From: Pseudobutyrivibrio sp. UBA1225
Lineage (GTDB): Bacteria > Bacillota > Clostridia > Lachnospirales > Lachnospiraceae
Reading direction: 5' to 3'
Assembly: GCA_002309345.1 (NCBI GenBank)
Contig: DBWZ01000037.1
Coordinates: 13,367 to 42,906 of the forward strand
DNA: 29,540 nt
A model generated the notes under the pieces. That model did no database searches. It had not been told where the DNA came from and saw only the letters and a program-made list of their open reading frames with translations. A program made the position numbers and the translations under genes. Each line of letters opens with the position of its first letter. Within the stretch, counting starts at the first letter, position 1. Below are positions 1 to 7,968 of the stretch, piece after piece.

Positions 1-25
1 TTTTGCGTAGCAAAACTCTTTCTTA
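1..25 (+). terminator. Partial rho-independent terminator of an upstream gene
   Basis: The first bases read TTTTGC-GTA-GCAAAA followed by CTCTTTCTT. This is a hairpin whose left arm is cut by the window edge. Nearly the same hairpin (AAGAGTTTTGC loop GCAAAACTCTT) occurs complete at 27539-27564, which suggests that the left arm continues outside the window and that this closes a plus-strand gene upstream. Confidence 0.55.
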
Positions 26-52
26 TGCAACAATCTACAAAAAACTACAATA

Positions 53-99
53 TTCTACGATGAAATATCGAATTTCTATGATTGTAGAATTTCTAAGAT
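53..99 (+). promoter_or_regulatory. Three direct repeats TTCTANGAT, putative activator sites
   Basis: TTCTACGAT (53-61), TTCTATGAT (74-82) and TTCTAAGAT (91-99) lie in the same orientation, with starts 21 and 17 bases apart. They sit upstream of the extended -10 that drives the sugar-binding-protein gene. AraC-type response regulators usually bind tandem direct repeats about two helical turns apart, so the YesN-type regulator encoded at 4538-6139 is the natural candidate ligand. The repeats are seen directly; the regulator assignment is inference. Confidence 0.45.
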
Positions 100-137
100 T
101 TAAAATAGAATTTTATATTTTATTGCAAAATGTTAAC

Positions 138-146
138 TGCTAGAAT
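138..146 (+). promoter_or_regulatory. Extended -10 promoter of the sugar transport operon
   Basis: TGCTAGAAT (138-146) matches the extended -10 pattern TGNTANAAT. The position expected for a -35 box (about 118-123, TTTTAT) is poor, which fits a promoter that needs an activator bound at the repeats just upstream. It gives a leader of roughly 50 bases, including a small hairpin GCAAC-GAAG-GTTGC (162-175) followed by a T run. Confidence 0.45.
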
Positions 147-205
147 CGTACCATAGTTAAGGCAACGAAGGTTGCAGAATTTTTTTATTAGGAGGAGAAG
201 AAATA

Positions 206-1345
206 ATGAAAAAAAGAGTATTGGGAGTATTGCTTACAGCTCTGATGTCAATGAGCTTGCTTATTGGTTGTGGCCCTGCCGACACTGGTAACCCACCAGA
301 TGATGGAGATGGCGCAGCAACAACTGGCAGTTCTAATGCAGGCGGTGGCAAGAAGGTTGCCGTAGCAATGCCTACACAGTCATCAGAGAGATGGATCAAT
401 GATGGTAGCAACATGAAGGAAAAGCTTGAGAAGCTTGGTTACGAAGTTGATCTTCAGTATGCAGAGGATGATGTTCAGGCTCAGGTTTCACAGATTGAGA
501 ACATGATTGCTTCAGGCGCTGATTGCTTGGTTATCGCAGCTATCGATTCATCAGCTCTTGTAAATGTAGAGCAGCAGGCTAAGGAACAAGGTATTCCTAT
601 CATCGCTTACGATCGTCTTCTTATGGACACTGATGCAGTTTCTTACTATGCAACATTCGATAACAAGGGTGTTGGTACAGCAATCGGTAAGTACATCGAA
701 GAGTCTAAAGATCTTAAGAAAGCTAGCGAAGCAGGCGAGTCATACACAATCGAGTTCTTCATGGGATCTCCAGATGATAACAACGCTGTAATGCTTTATG
801 ACGGTCTTATGGAAGTCCTTAAGCCATACCTTGATGACGGTACATTGGTATGTAAGTCAGGCAGAACTTCATTTGAAGAGACATGTATCTTAAGATGGTC
901 TCAGGAAACAGCTCAGCAGAACTGCGAGAACTACTTAACAGGTTTCTATGCTAAAGACAAATTAGATATCTGTGCAACAGCTTTTGATGGTTTTGCTTAT
1001 GGATGTAAGGCAGCTCTTGAAGGTGCTGGATACAAGGTTGGCAAAGATTGGCCACTTATCACAGGTCAGGATGCAGAGCTTATGGCTACAAAGAACATCA
1101 TCGCAGGTTCACAGACAATGTCAGTTTACAAGGACACACGTCTTCTTGCTGACAAGTGTGTAACTATGGTTCAGGCAGTTCTTGAAGGTTCAGAGCCAGA
1201 AATCAACGATAAAGAGCAGTACAACAATGGTAAGATTACAGTTCCTTCATATCTTTGCACACCAGTTGCAGTAGATAAGGATAACTACAAAGAAATCATT
1301 GTTGATGGTGGTTACTACACAGAAGAGCAGCTTAAAGCTGATTAA
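206..1345 (+). CDS. chvE: ChvE-type multiple-monosaccharide ABC transporter binding lipoprotein
   Basis: This is the extracytoplasmic receptor of a sugar ABC importer, catching monosaccharides and delivering them to the permease encoded downstream. The protein has 379 residues. A lipoprotein signal peptide ends in the lipobox LIGC with the lipid-attached cysteine at position 22, followed by a Gly/Ser/Ala-rich linker to about residue 48. The rest is a periplasmic-binding-protein type 1 fold; segments such as MPTQSSERWINDG and IAAIDSSALV resemble the ChvE family rather than RbsB or XylF. The start has a strong AGGAGG at 190-195. It is first of a chvE-mmsA-mmsB operon but is separated from the ATPase gene by a 265-bp palindromic element, which may allow more binding protein than transporter to be made. 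The sugar specificity (glucose, galactose, xylose or arabinose are typical) cannot be read from the sequence. Confidence 0.93.
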   Translation: MKKRVLGVLLTALMSMSLLIGCGPADTGNPPDDGDGAATTGSSNAGGGKKVAVAMPTQSSERWINDGSNMKEKLEKLGYEVDLQYAEDDVQAQVSQIENMIASGADCLVIAAIDSSALVNVEQQAKEQGIPIIAYDRLLMDTDAVSYYATFDNKGVGTAIGKYIEESKDLKKASEAGESYTIEFFMGSPDDNNAVMLYDGLMEVLKPYLDDGTLVCKSGRTSFEETCILRWSQETAQQNCENYLTGFYAKDKLDICATAFDGFAYGCKAALEGAGYKVGKDWPLITGQDAELMATKNIIAGSQTMSVYKDTRLLADKCVTMVQAVLEGSEPEINDKEQYNNGKITVPSYLCTPVAVDKDNYKEIIVDGGYYTEEQLKAD

Positions 1346-1380
1346 TGTGGGAAGCCATAGATAATTATTAGTTTTAAATC

Positions 1381-1645
1381 TTACCCCTCATCAGTCAGCT
1401 TAGCTTCTGGCTTCCCCCCAGGGGGAAGCCAGAAGCAGAAATGCAAATCCAATCTTTCCTGAAGGAAGTTGGAGTTAAGATGCAGATTTTCAATTATTAT
1501 TGCCTTCCCCTTTTGGGGAAGCCAGAAGCAGAAATGCAAATCCAATCTTTCCTGAGGGAAGTTGGAGTTAAGATGCAGATTTTCAATTATTATTGCCTTC
1601 CCCTTGGGGGGAAGGTGTCTGCGAAGCAGACGGATGAGGGGATAA
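1381..1645. mobile_element. MITE-like palindromic element inside the transport operon
   Basis: The outer ends are inverted: CCCCTCATC... at 1384-1404 matches the reverse complement of 1621-1641 at 18 of 21 positions. Inside are three GC-rich hairpin cores of the form CTTCCCC-loop-GGGGAAG, centred near 1419, 1512 and 1605, exactly 93 bp apart. The left hairpin is a perfect 16-bp stem (1403-1418 with 1421-1436). Another hairpin, GTCTGC-GAA-GCAGAC, lies at 1618-1632. There is no transposase. Similar CCCCTCATC...CTTCCCC intergenic repeats are, from memory, frequent in gut Firmicutes genomes. The element lies between the binding-protein and ATPase genes and so should be transcribed. Confidence 0.7.
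1422..1607 (+). repeat. Two tandem 93-bp copies within the palindromic element
   Basis: Bases 1422-1514 and 1515-1607 are direct copies with period 93. They differ at one position in the central part (CCTGAAGGAAG against CCTGAGGGAAG) and slightly around the C/T run of the hairpin loop. Because 93 is a multiple of three, a 71-codon open frame (1441-1656) reads through both copies as a repeated 31-residue unit. It has no ribosome site and is best seen as a by-product of the duplication, not a gene. Confidence 0.85.
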
Positions 1646-1659
1646 AAAAGGAGTAGAAA

Positions 1660-3207
1660 ATGTCAGATTACATCTTGGAAATGAAACACATCATAAAAGA
1701 ATTTTCCGGAGTACGTGCACTTGATGATGTTAATCTGCAAGTGAAAAAAGGGGAAATCCATGCTCTATGCGGTGAGAATGGTGCTGGCAAATCTACACTG
1801 ATGAATGTCCTTTCTGGCGTTTATCCATATGGTACTTATGATGGTGAAGTAGAATATAAAGGACAACTTTGCAAGTTCCATAATCTTAGGGATTCAGAAG
1901 CAGAAGGTATCGTTATTATTCATCAGGAGTTGGCTTTAAGTCCCCTTCTTTCAATTGCTGAAAATGTATTCTTGGGAAATGAGCAGTTGTCCATGAAAGG
2001 CGTTATTGATTGGACCAAGACAAGACAGCGTGCTCAAGAGATGCTTGAAAAAGTTGGTCTTGATAATGAGAATATAAATGCACCAGTTAATTCACTTGGT
2101 GTTGGAAAGCAGCAGCTTATTGAAATAGCTAAGGCCATGGCAAAAAAAGTTGAGCTTTTAATATTAGATGAGCCAACAGCTGCGTTGAACGATGAAGAAT
2201 CTAAAAAGCTTCTAGACATTATGCTAGAGCTTAAAAATCAGGGTATAACCTGTATTATTATTTCCCACAAGCTTAATGAGATAAGCTACGTGGCAGATGC
2301 CGTTACAGTTATTCGTGATGGTAAGACAATCGAGACTCTCGTGAAGGGAGTAGATGATTTCTCTGAGGATAGAGTTATTAAGGCCATGGTTGGTCGTGAA
2401 CTTACAAACAGATATCCTGAGAGAGAGGGTGTCACTATAGGCGACACAATATTTGAAGTCAAAAACTGGAATGTATTTCATCCTGATGACCCAGATCGTC
2501 AGATGCTTAAAGATATTAACATCAATGTTAAGGCCGGTGAAGTTGTTGGTCTGGCAGGATTGATGGGTGCTGGTCGTACCGAGCTCGCCATGAGTATATT
2601 TGGTAAGAGTTATGGTCAAAAGATTTCAGGCACTATAACCATTAATGGCAAAGAGGTTGTGCTAAACAACGTTAGTGATGCCATTAACAACAAGCTTGCA
2701 TATGTTACCGAGGATAGAAAGACAAACGGTCTAGTGTTAATCGGTGACATCAAAGAGAATATGACTCTTGCTGCACGTCCTAAGTTCTTCTCTAAACATG
2801 GCGTGATTAAAGGCAATGATGAGATTCTTGCAGCTGAAGAATATAGAAAGAGAATAAATTTAAAAGCTAATTCCATCAACCAAGAGGTTGGTTCTCTATC
2901 AGGCGGTAATCAGCAAAAGGTCGTACTTGCTAAGTGGATGCTTACGCAACCGGATGTTTTGATTTTGGATGAACCGACGCGAGGAATCGATGTAGGAGCT
3001 AAATATGAGATTTACTGCGTTATTAACGAGCTTGCGAAAGCTGGAAAGGCTGTCATAGTTATTTCTTCGGAAATGCCAGAGATTATAGGTACCTGTGACA
3101 GAATCTATGTTATTAACGAAGGTGAAATCGCTGGAGAACTTACAAGTGATGAGGTTTCTCAAGAAAAGATTATGCAGTGCGTAATGGCGCATAACAGAAA
3201 GGAATGA
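1660..3207 (+). CDS. mmsA: Multiple-monosaccharide ABC transporter ATPase (two fused ATPase domains)
   Basis: This cytoplasmic protein of 515 residues energises sugar import. It has two ABC domains in tandem, as usual for the ribose/galactose/ChvE class. The first has a canonical Walker A, GENGAGKST at 38-46, a Walker B (LLILDEPTAALN) and a degenerate signature (LGVGKQQ). The second has a degenerate Walker A (GLMGAGRTE) but a full signature LSGGNQQK and Walker B (VLILDEPTRGIDVG). The division of one intact and one altered nucleotide site is typical of the family. The ribosome site AAAGGAG (1647-1653) directly follows the palindromic element. The stop codon overlaps the permease start, indicating translational coupling. 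Confidence 0.95.
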   Translation: MSDYILEMKHIIKEFSGVRALDDVNLQVKKGEIHALCGENGAGKSTLMNVLSGVYPYGTYDGEVEYKGQLCKFHNLRDSEAEGIVIIHQELALSPLLSIAENVFLGNEQLSMKGVIDWTKTRQRAQEMLEKVGLDNENINAPVNSLGVGKQQLIEIAKAMAKKVELLILDEPTAALNDEESKKLLDIMLELKNQGITCIIISHKLNEISYVADAVTVIRDGKTIETLVKGVDDFSEDRVIKAMVGRELTNRYPEREGVTIGDTIFEVKNWNVFHPDDPDRQMLKDININVKAGEVVGLAGLMGAGRTELAMSIFGKSYGQKISGTITINGKEVVLNNVSDAINNKLAYVTEDRKTNGLVLIGDIKENMTLAARPKFFSKHGVIKGNDEILAAEEYRKRINLKANSINQEVGSLSGGNQQKVVLAKWMLTQPDVLILDEPTRGIDVGAKYEIYCVINELAKAGKAVIVISSEMPEIIGTCDRIYVINEGEIAGELTSDEVSQEKIMQCVMAHNRKE

Positions 3208-4379
3208 TGGAAATGGAGAAAAAAAGAGTTAATCTGGATATGAAACAATATGGCATGTTTCTTGCCCTTATTGCTATTTATTTAATATTTGCCGTTCTTA
3301 CACACGGCAAGAACCTTACACCTATGAATATCAACAACCTTGTAATGCAGAATGGTTACGTAGTAATCCTTGCAATTGGTATGTTGCTTTGCGTATTGAC
3401 TGGTAACGTCGACCTTGGTGTTGGCTCAATAGTTGCTCTCTGTGGAGCTGCTGCCGGTATTTTAATGATGGATTACAACAAGAATATGTGGGTTGCTATT
3501 ATTGTGGCACTAGCGATTGGTCTTGTTGTAGGTATGTTTGCTGGTGTGTTCATAGCATATTTGAACATTCCTCCTTTTGTAGTAACGCTAGCTACTATGT
3601 TGATGGGCAGAGGTTTAACATATACCTTACTTAAGTCTCAGACAAAGGGACCACTTCCTGATAATTACACTTTTATTGGTGCTCGTTTCTTACCAACCTA
3701 TAAAATATTCTTTGGTGATGGTGTACTTGATTTAGTATCAATCGCAGTAGCTGTTATCGTTTCTGTTGCTCTAATCATGTCAGAGCTTAGAAGCATTAGA
3801 ATAAAGAAGAAATACAACTTTGCACTTGCTCCTGCTTGGCAGACAATATTAAAGGATGCAATCATGTTGTTCATTATTTGGTTCTTCTTCTATAAGCTTG
3901 CTAGATACAATGGATTACCATTCATACTTCTTATCATGGTTATTCTCATTGCCATCTATGCATTTATTACTACAAAGACAGTTGCTGGTAGACAGATATA
4001 CGCTTTAGGTGGTAATAGAAAAGCAGCTAACCTTTCAGGTATCAATACAAATAAAGTATTCTTTTGGGTATACACAAACATGGGTGTTTTATCTGCTATA
4101 GCAGGTATCGTCCTCTCAGCTAGAAACGGATCATCTACACCAAAGGCTGGTGATGGTTTCGAAATGGATGCCATCGCTTCTTGCTACATCGGTGGTGCAG
4201 CGGTAGCCGGTGGTTCAGGTTCTATCCTTGGTGCTGTTGTTGGTGCCTTTGTAATGGGTATCCTTAACAATGGTATGTCACTTTTCGGATGGACAACAGA
4301 TGTTCAGAAGATTGTCAAAGGTGCAGTTCTTCTCGGAGCTGTTACAGTAGATGTGCTTTCTAAGCGTAAAAATAAGTAA
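3207..4379 (+). CDS. mmsB: Multiple-monosaccharide ABC transporter permease
   Basis: This is the integral membrane subunit that forms the sugar path, probably as a dimer. About 390 residues are mostly hydrophobic, with roughly ten membrane segments. The conserved N-terminal part of BPD_transp_2 permeases is visible (MLLCVLTGNVDLGVGSI), as is the cytoplasmic coupling region GGNRKAANLSGINTNKV before the last segments. A hydrophilic insert near residues 190-215 (RSIRIKKKYN) is typical of the long ChvE-class permeases. Three in-frame ATGs occur at 3204, 3207 and 3213; AAAGGA at 3197-3202 is too close for the first and fits the second or third. The gene overlaps the end of the ATPase gene and is followed by a strong terminator, so the transport operon ends here. 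Confidence 0.93.
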   Translation: MEMEKKRVNLDMKQYGMFLALIAIYLIFAVLTHGKNLTPMNINNLVMQNGYVVILAIGMLLCVLTGNVDLGVGSIVALCGAAAGILMMDYNKNMWVAIIVALAIGLVVGMFAGVFIAYLNIPPFVVTLATMLMGRGLTYTLLKSQTKGPLPDNYTFIGARFLPTYKIFFGDGVLDLVSIAVAVIVSVALIMSELRSIRIKKKYNFALAPAWQTILKDAIMLFIIWFFFYKLARYNGLPFILLIMVILIAIYAFITTKTVAGRQIYALGGNRKAANLSGINTNKVFFWVYTNMGVLSAIAGIVLSARNGSSTPKAGDGFEMDAIASCYIGGAAVAGGSGSILGAVVGAFVMGILNNGMSLFGWTTDVQKIVKGAVLLGAVTVDVLSKRKNK

Positions 4380-4446
4380 ACCTTTCTGTTCTCTCAATTA
4401 AGCAATTTTTACGCATAGAATATATTAATGGCTTTCCACTAGTTAT

Positions 4447-4484
4447 AATGGGGTTTCACTTTTATAAGTGAGACTCCATTTTTG
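4447..4484 (+). terminator. Rho-independent terminator after the permease gene
   Basis: A 15-bp stem (AATGGGGTTTCACTT at 4447-4461 with AAGTGAGACTCCATT at 4466-4480) pairs fully if two G-U pairs are allowed, with loop TTAT, and is followed by a T run. It separates the transporter operon from the regulatory operon. Confidence 0.85.
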
Positions 4485-4494
4485 TAAACCTTTT

Positions 4495-4503
4495 TGATAT
4501 AAT
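4495..4503 (+). promoter_or_regulatory. Extended -10 promoter of the regulatory operon
   Basis: TGATATAAT (4495-4503) is a perfect extended -10. There is no good -35 box at 16-18 bases upstream, where the terminator stem lies. Transcription would start near 4510, giving a very short leader before the ATG at 4538. This also shows that the earlier in-frame ATG at 4502, inside the -10, is not the start. Confidence 0.6.
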
Positions 4504-4537
4504 GATTCTATTCAATGTATTACGAGGAAGTTTTTAT

Positions 4538-6139
4538 ATGTATAATGTTATGCTCGTAGATGACGAAGAAGAAGTACGTATCGCCATCGAAAAAAAGATA
4601 AATTGGCAGGAGCTTGGCTTCATTGTTGTTGCCACTGCCGAAAACGGCAGGGATGCATTAGATAAAGCTCTTGAATACCAGCCAGACGTTGTTTTGACTG
4701 ATATTAACATGCCTTTCTTAAACGGCTTGGAATTTGCAAAGCTACTTAAGGAAGAACTTCCAGCTACCAAGGTAGTCATTTTCTCGGGCTACGATGAATT
4801 CGAATACGCCAAAGAGGCTATCGAATTATCTGCAGAAGAATACATACTCAAACCGATCGATGCCGATGAGCTTTACAAGGTGTTCTCTAGACTCAAGGAT
4901 ATGCTTGACGATGAGCTTGATAAGCGCCGTAACATGGAAACATTGGAGCGTTACTATCAAGAGAGCTATCCTCTTTTTCGAGAGCAATTCTTGATTGGTC
5001 TAATAGAAGGTCACATCGAGCCAGACAGAATAGATGAGATTATTTCTGATTACGGAGAGGGTATTAGGGGCGAATTCTATGCCGTCGGCATAATCAAGCT
5101 TTCCTTTGAAAACAACGCTAATCTTAATAATGACAAGAGACGTTTGCTTTCGGTTTCGCTCAATCAGCTTACCAAGGAACGTCTTAGTAATCATTCCAAT
5201 TATTATGTAATCAACTATTTGGGCAACGTGATTGTTCTTGGTTGCTTTGAGAGAGAGGAAGAGTACGAGGATTTTGTTTTAGATCTTGATCGTATCTGTA
5301 AGCTTTCTGCAAAGCTTTTAGAGGTGCCAACTACCGCTGGTGTTGGTACAACGGTCAGTGGACTCAAGGATTTGTTCAGCTCCTTCAAGTCAGCAAAGGA
5401 AGCCTGTGCTTACAGACTTATTTTGGATGAAAACCAGGCGTTTTCTATCAAGGATTTGGAGCCAAAGGGCAAGGCTCTTAACCTTTTTGAAAACGACAAT
5501 GTCAACCATATTTTAAAGCAAATCAAAATTGGCGAGGCAGATGAATTATCTCTTGCTATCCACGAGTTTTTCATCAACCTTTCCAGAAATGGCATGTCTT
5601 TATATCAAATGAAGCTTTCGATTCTAGAGGCATATTTTGAGATTATCAAGCTTGCCAAATCCTTTTCGATAAACGAGGACGAAATCGGTGGAATGGACAA
5701 GGATATATTTGATTTCTTGGATAATGTACAATCCATCGATGAAATAGAATTTTGGTTCTCCCAAAGATGCTTCTTTGTTAAGGAGACTATCAATAAAACA
5801 AGGCACGACAGCACCAGTATGCTCATAGACAAAGCAAAGGAATTTATCAGAGAGCATTACGCTGAATCTGATTTATCGGTAGATAGACTTTGCGAGTTGT
5901 TAAACGTTAGCCCTAATTATTTTTCTTCTCTCTTCAAGAAGACAACAGGGCTTAGCTTTGTCACCTATCTTACCAATCTTAGAATGGAAAAGGCTGTATG
6001 GCTCCTTGATAACACAGATGAAAAGGCCTACATAATCGCTGGCATGATTGGCTACGATGAGCCAAACTACTTCAGCTATGTATTCAAAAAAGCTTATGGT
6101 ATTTCTCCATCAAAGTATAGACAAAAGAAGGAAAATTGA
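4538..6139 (+). CDS. YesN-type response regulator with AraC DNA-binding domain
   Basis: This is the cytoplasmic transcription factor of a two-component system and pairs with the kinase encoded next. From the ATG at 4538 it has 533 residues. Residues 1-120 are a receiver domain with acidic pocket DD at 8-9, the phosphate-accepting aspartate D55 in LTDINMPF and the lysine of YILKPID near 105. A long middle region of no obvious fold follows. The last 100 residues hold two helix-turn-helix motifs of the AraC/XylS family (VDRLCELLNVSPNYFSSLFK and YIIAGMIGYDEPNYFSYVFK). The ATG at 4538 is chosen because GAGGAAG (4524-4530) precedes it at a good distance. Likely targets are the transport genes upstream; regulators of this class usually activate sugar uptake operons. 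Confidence 0.93.
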   Translation: MYNVMLVDDEEEVRIAIEKKINWQELGFIVVATAENGRDALDKALEYQPDVVLTDINMPFLNGLEFAKLLKEELPATKVVIFSGYDEFEYAKEAIELSAEEYILKPIDADELYKVFSRLKDMLDDELDKRRNMETLERYYQESYPLFREQFLIGLIEGHIEPDRIDEIISDYGEGIRGEFYAVGIIKLSFENNANLNNDKRRLLSVSLNQLTKERLSNHSNYYVINYLGNVIVLGCFEREEEYEDFVLDLDRICKLSAKLLEVPTTAGVGTTVSGLKDLFSSFKSAKEACAYRLILDENQAFSIKDLEPKGKALNLFENDNVNHILKQIKIGEADELSLAIHEFFINLSRNGMSLYQMKLSILEAYFEIIKLAKSFSINEDEIGGMDKDIFDFLDNVQSIDEIEFWFSQRCFFVKETINKTRHDSTSMLIDKAKEFIREHYAESDLSVDRLCELLNVSPNYFSSLFKKTTGLSFVTYLTNLRMEKAVWLLDNTDEKAYIIAGMIGYDEPNYFSYVFKKAYGISPSKYRQKKEN

Positions 6140-7968
6140 TGATAAAGTTTAATCTTATAAATCAATTACGCAAAGTAAAAAGGGCATCTAAGCGTAGAAG
6201 CATCCAGCTGGTAATTTCGCTGTCGTTTACAGTTGTAGCTATTCTTAGTATGACCTTTATGGCTTTTGCCTTTTATACTAACTACATCAATACCGCTCGG
6301 CAATCATCTATCGATTACAACGAGCAGGTAATCGACCAGATTAGTTGGAATCTTAATTCCTATCTTAGAAATATGATGGGAGTTTCTAATAGTATGTACT
6401 ACAAGGTCATCAAGAACATGGATTTGACCAGTGACCCTATCGAGAATATGACAAAAGAAATGGATCTTTTGTATGAGGCAAACAAGGATAACTTGATTAG
6501 TGTTGCCTGTATTTCTCAAGACGGTGCACTCATATCTGCTGCGCCAATTGCAACCCGCAAGGGTGGTGTGGATTTGACAGAGCAGGAGTGGTTTTTAAAT
6601 ACTGAAGAGCGCATCGAAAACTTTCATTTTTCAGCACCACACGTGCAAAATATTTTTGAGAGCAGTAACTACCGTTATTATTGGGTAGTGTCTTTGAGCC
6701 GTAGTGTGGAGCTTAATTACATGGGTCACACTAGGAGAGGTATCCTTCTTGTAGACATGAACTATTCCTCTATCGAGCAGATGTTTTCCAAGGTTAACGA
6801 GCAGGGCATGGGCTACGTGTACCTAATTGATTCCAACGGAAATATCATATTCCATCCAAAGCAGAAGGCAATCTACAACGGTCTTGCCAAAGAAAACAAC
6901 ATTGAGGCAGCAAGCTACGATGATGGCAACTACATGGAAAACTTCGATGGAGAGAACCGTGCTGTTGTTGTCAAAACAATAGGCTATACAGGATGGAAGA
7001 TTGTATCTGTGGTTCCGATGTCGGATTTGGCCGTTGAGTACAATCAGCTTAGAGTGTTCATGCTGATTATCATTACCGTTACTATCTTTTTGATTCTGTT
7101 TGGTAATCTGTTTATTTCAAGGATTGTTACCGACCCAATTCGTCAGCTTGAGCGTTCCCTTACAGATATCGAAGGCGGTATTTTTGATGCGGAAAAAATA
7201 TACATCGGTGGTTCACACGAAATCAGGCACTTGGGGCGCACCATCAAATCCTTGGTTGTGCAGATGCGCAATCTTATGGACGAGCAGGTGGCAGAGCAAA
7301 AGGAAAAGCGAAAGTCCGAGCTCAACGCGTTGCAGGCTCAGATTAATCCGCACTTCTTGTATAACACCTTGGATTCTGTTGTGTGGATGATAGAGGCTGA
7401 AAAGTACCCAGAAGCAATATCCATGATAACAAGTCTTGCTTCTTTATTTAGAATCAGTCTCAGCAAGGGAAGCAACATAATCACTATCAAGGACGAAATC
7501 ACCCATGCCAAGAACTATCTTGCAATCCAAAAGGTTCGCTACAAAAACAAATTTGAAGCAAACATCAAGGTTGATCCTGCAATTGAAAATTGCATCACAA
7601 TCAAGCTTATCATCCAACCGCTGATTGAAAATGCTATTTATCACGCAGTAGGAGATTTGGATGACGAAGGTATAATCGATGTGGAGGCTTACGAAAAGGA
7701 CGGAGACATCTACATCGAGGTGCGAGACAATGGAATGGGAATTCCACCAGAGGTACTAGAGAATCTCCTAGTAGAAAAAACAACTTCTACGGGCAAGGGC
7801 TCTGGAATAGGACTTTGGAACATTAATCAACGTATCAATTTGTATTTTAAGGAGGATTATGGTCTAACAATAACTAGTGAGCTAGATGAAGGTACTACAG
7901 CAACAATCCGACTTCCAAAGCTCACTTATGATGAGTACATGAAAGGAGCGGAAGATGAGAAAAAATAA
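6139..7968 (+). CDS. LytS/YesM-type sensor histidine kinase
   Basis: This membrane kinase should phosphorylate the response regulator encoded immediately before it. It has 609 residues from the ATG at 6139; a TTG at 6136 is in frame but less likely. A membrane segment near 22-47 is followed by a large extracytoplasmic sensor region of about 250 residues, probably a double Cache fold, a second membrane segment near 305-324 and a HAMP linker. The His_kinase domain has the phospho-accepting H405 in NPHFLYNTLD. The ATPase domain shows the N box LIENAIYH (N498), the G1 box DNGMGIP and the G2 box GSGIGLWN. The start overlaps the regulator stop and AAGGAA (6128-6133) serves as ribosome site, so the two are co-translated. 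Confidence 0.93.
   Translation: MIKFNLINQLRKVKRASKRRSIQLVISLSFTVVAILSMTFMAFAFYTNYINTARQSSIDYNEQVIDQISWNLNSYLRNMMGVSNSMYYKVIKNMDLTSDPIENMTKEMDLLYEANKDNLISVACISQDGALISAAPIATRKGGVDLTEQEWFLNTEERIENFHFSAPHVQNIFESSNYRYYWVVSLSRSVELNYMGHTRRGILLVDMNYSSIEQMFSKVNEQGMGYVYLIDSNGNIIFHPKQKAIYNGLAKENNIEAASYDDGNYMENFDGENRAVVVKTIGYTGWKIVSVVPMSDLAVEYNQLRVFMLIIITVTIFLILFGNLFISRIVTDPIRQLERSLTDIEGGIFDAEKIYIGGSHEIRHLGRTIKSLVVQMRNLMDEQVAEQKEKRKSELNALQAQINPHFLYNTLDSVVWMIEAEKYPEAISMITSLASLFRISLSKGSNIITIKDEITHAKNYLAIQKVRYKNKFEANIKVDPAIENCITIKLIIQPLIENAIYHAVGDLDDEGIIDVEAYEKDGDIYIEVRDNGMGIPPEVLENLLVEKTTSTGKGSGIGLWNINQRINLYFKEDYGLTITSELDEGTTATIRLPKLTYDEYMKGAEDEKK

Noticed and set aside
1441..1656. Open frame of 71 codons with two 31-residue repeats between the binding-protein and ATPase genes
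   Set aside because: It lies wholly in the palindromic element, has no ribosome site and stays open only because the 93-bp unit is a multiple of three.
2224..2619. Reverse-strand frame of 131 codons inside the ATPase gene
   Set aside because: It mirrors a strongly conserved coding sequence, has no ribosome site and no recognisable product; the same holds for the other antisense frames under genes.
4502..4537. Earlier ATG as start of the response regulator
   Set aside because: It lies inside the -10 box and lacks a ribosome site; ATG 4538 has GAGGAAG and begins directly with the receiver-domain sequence.
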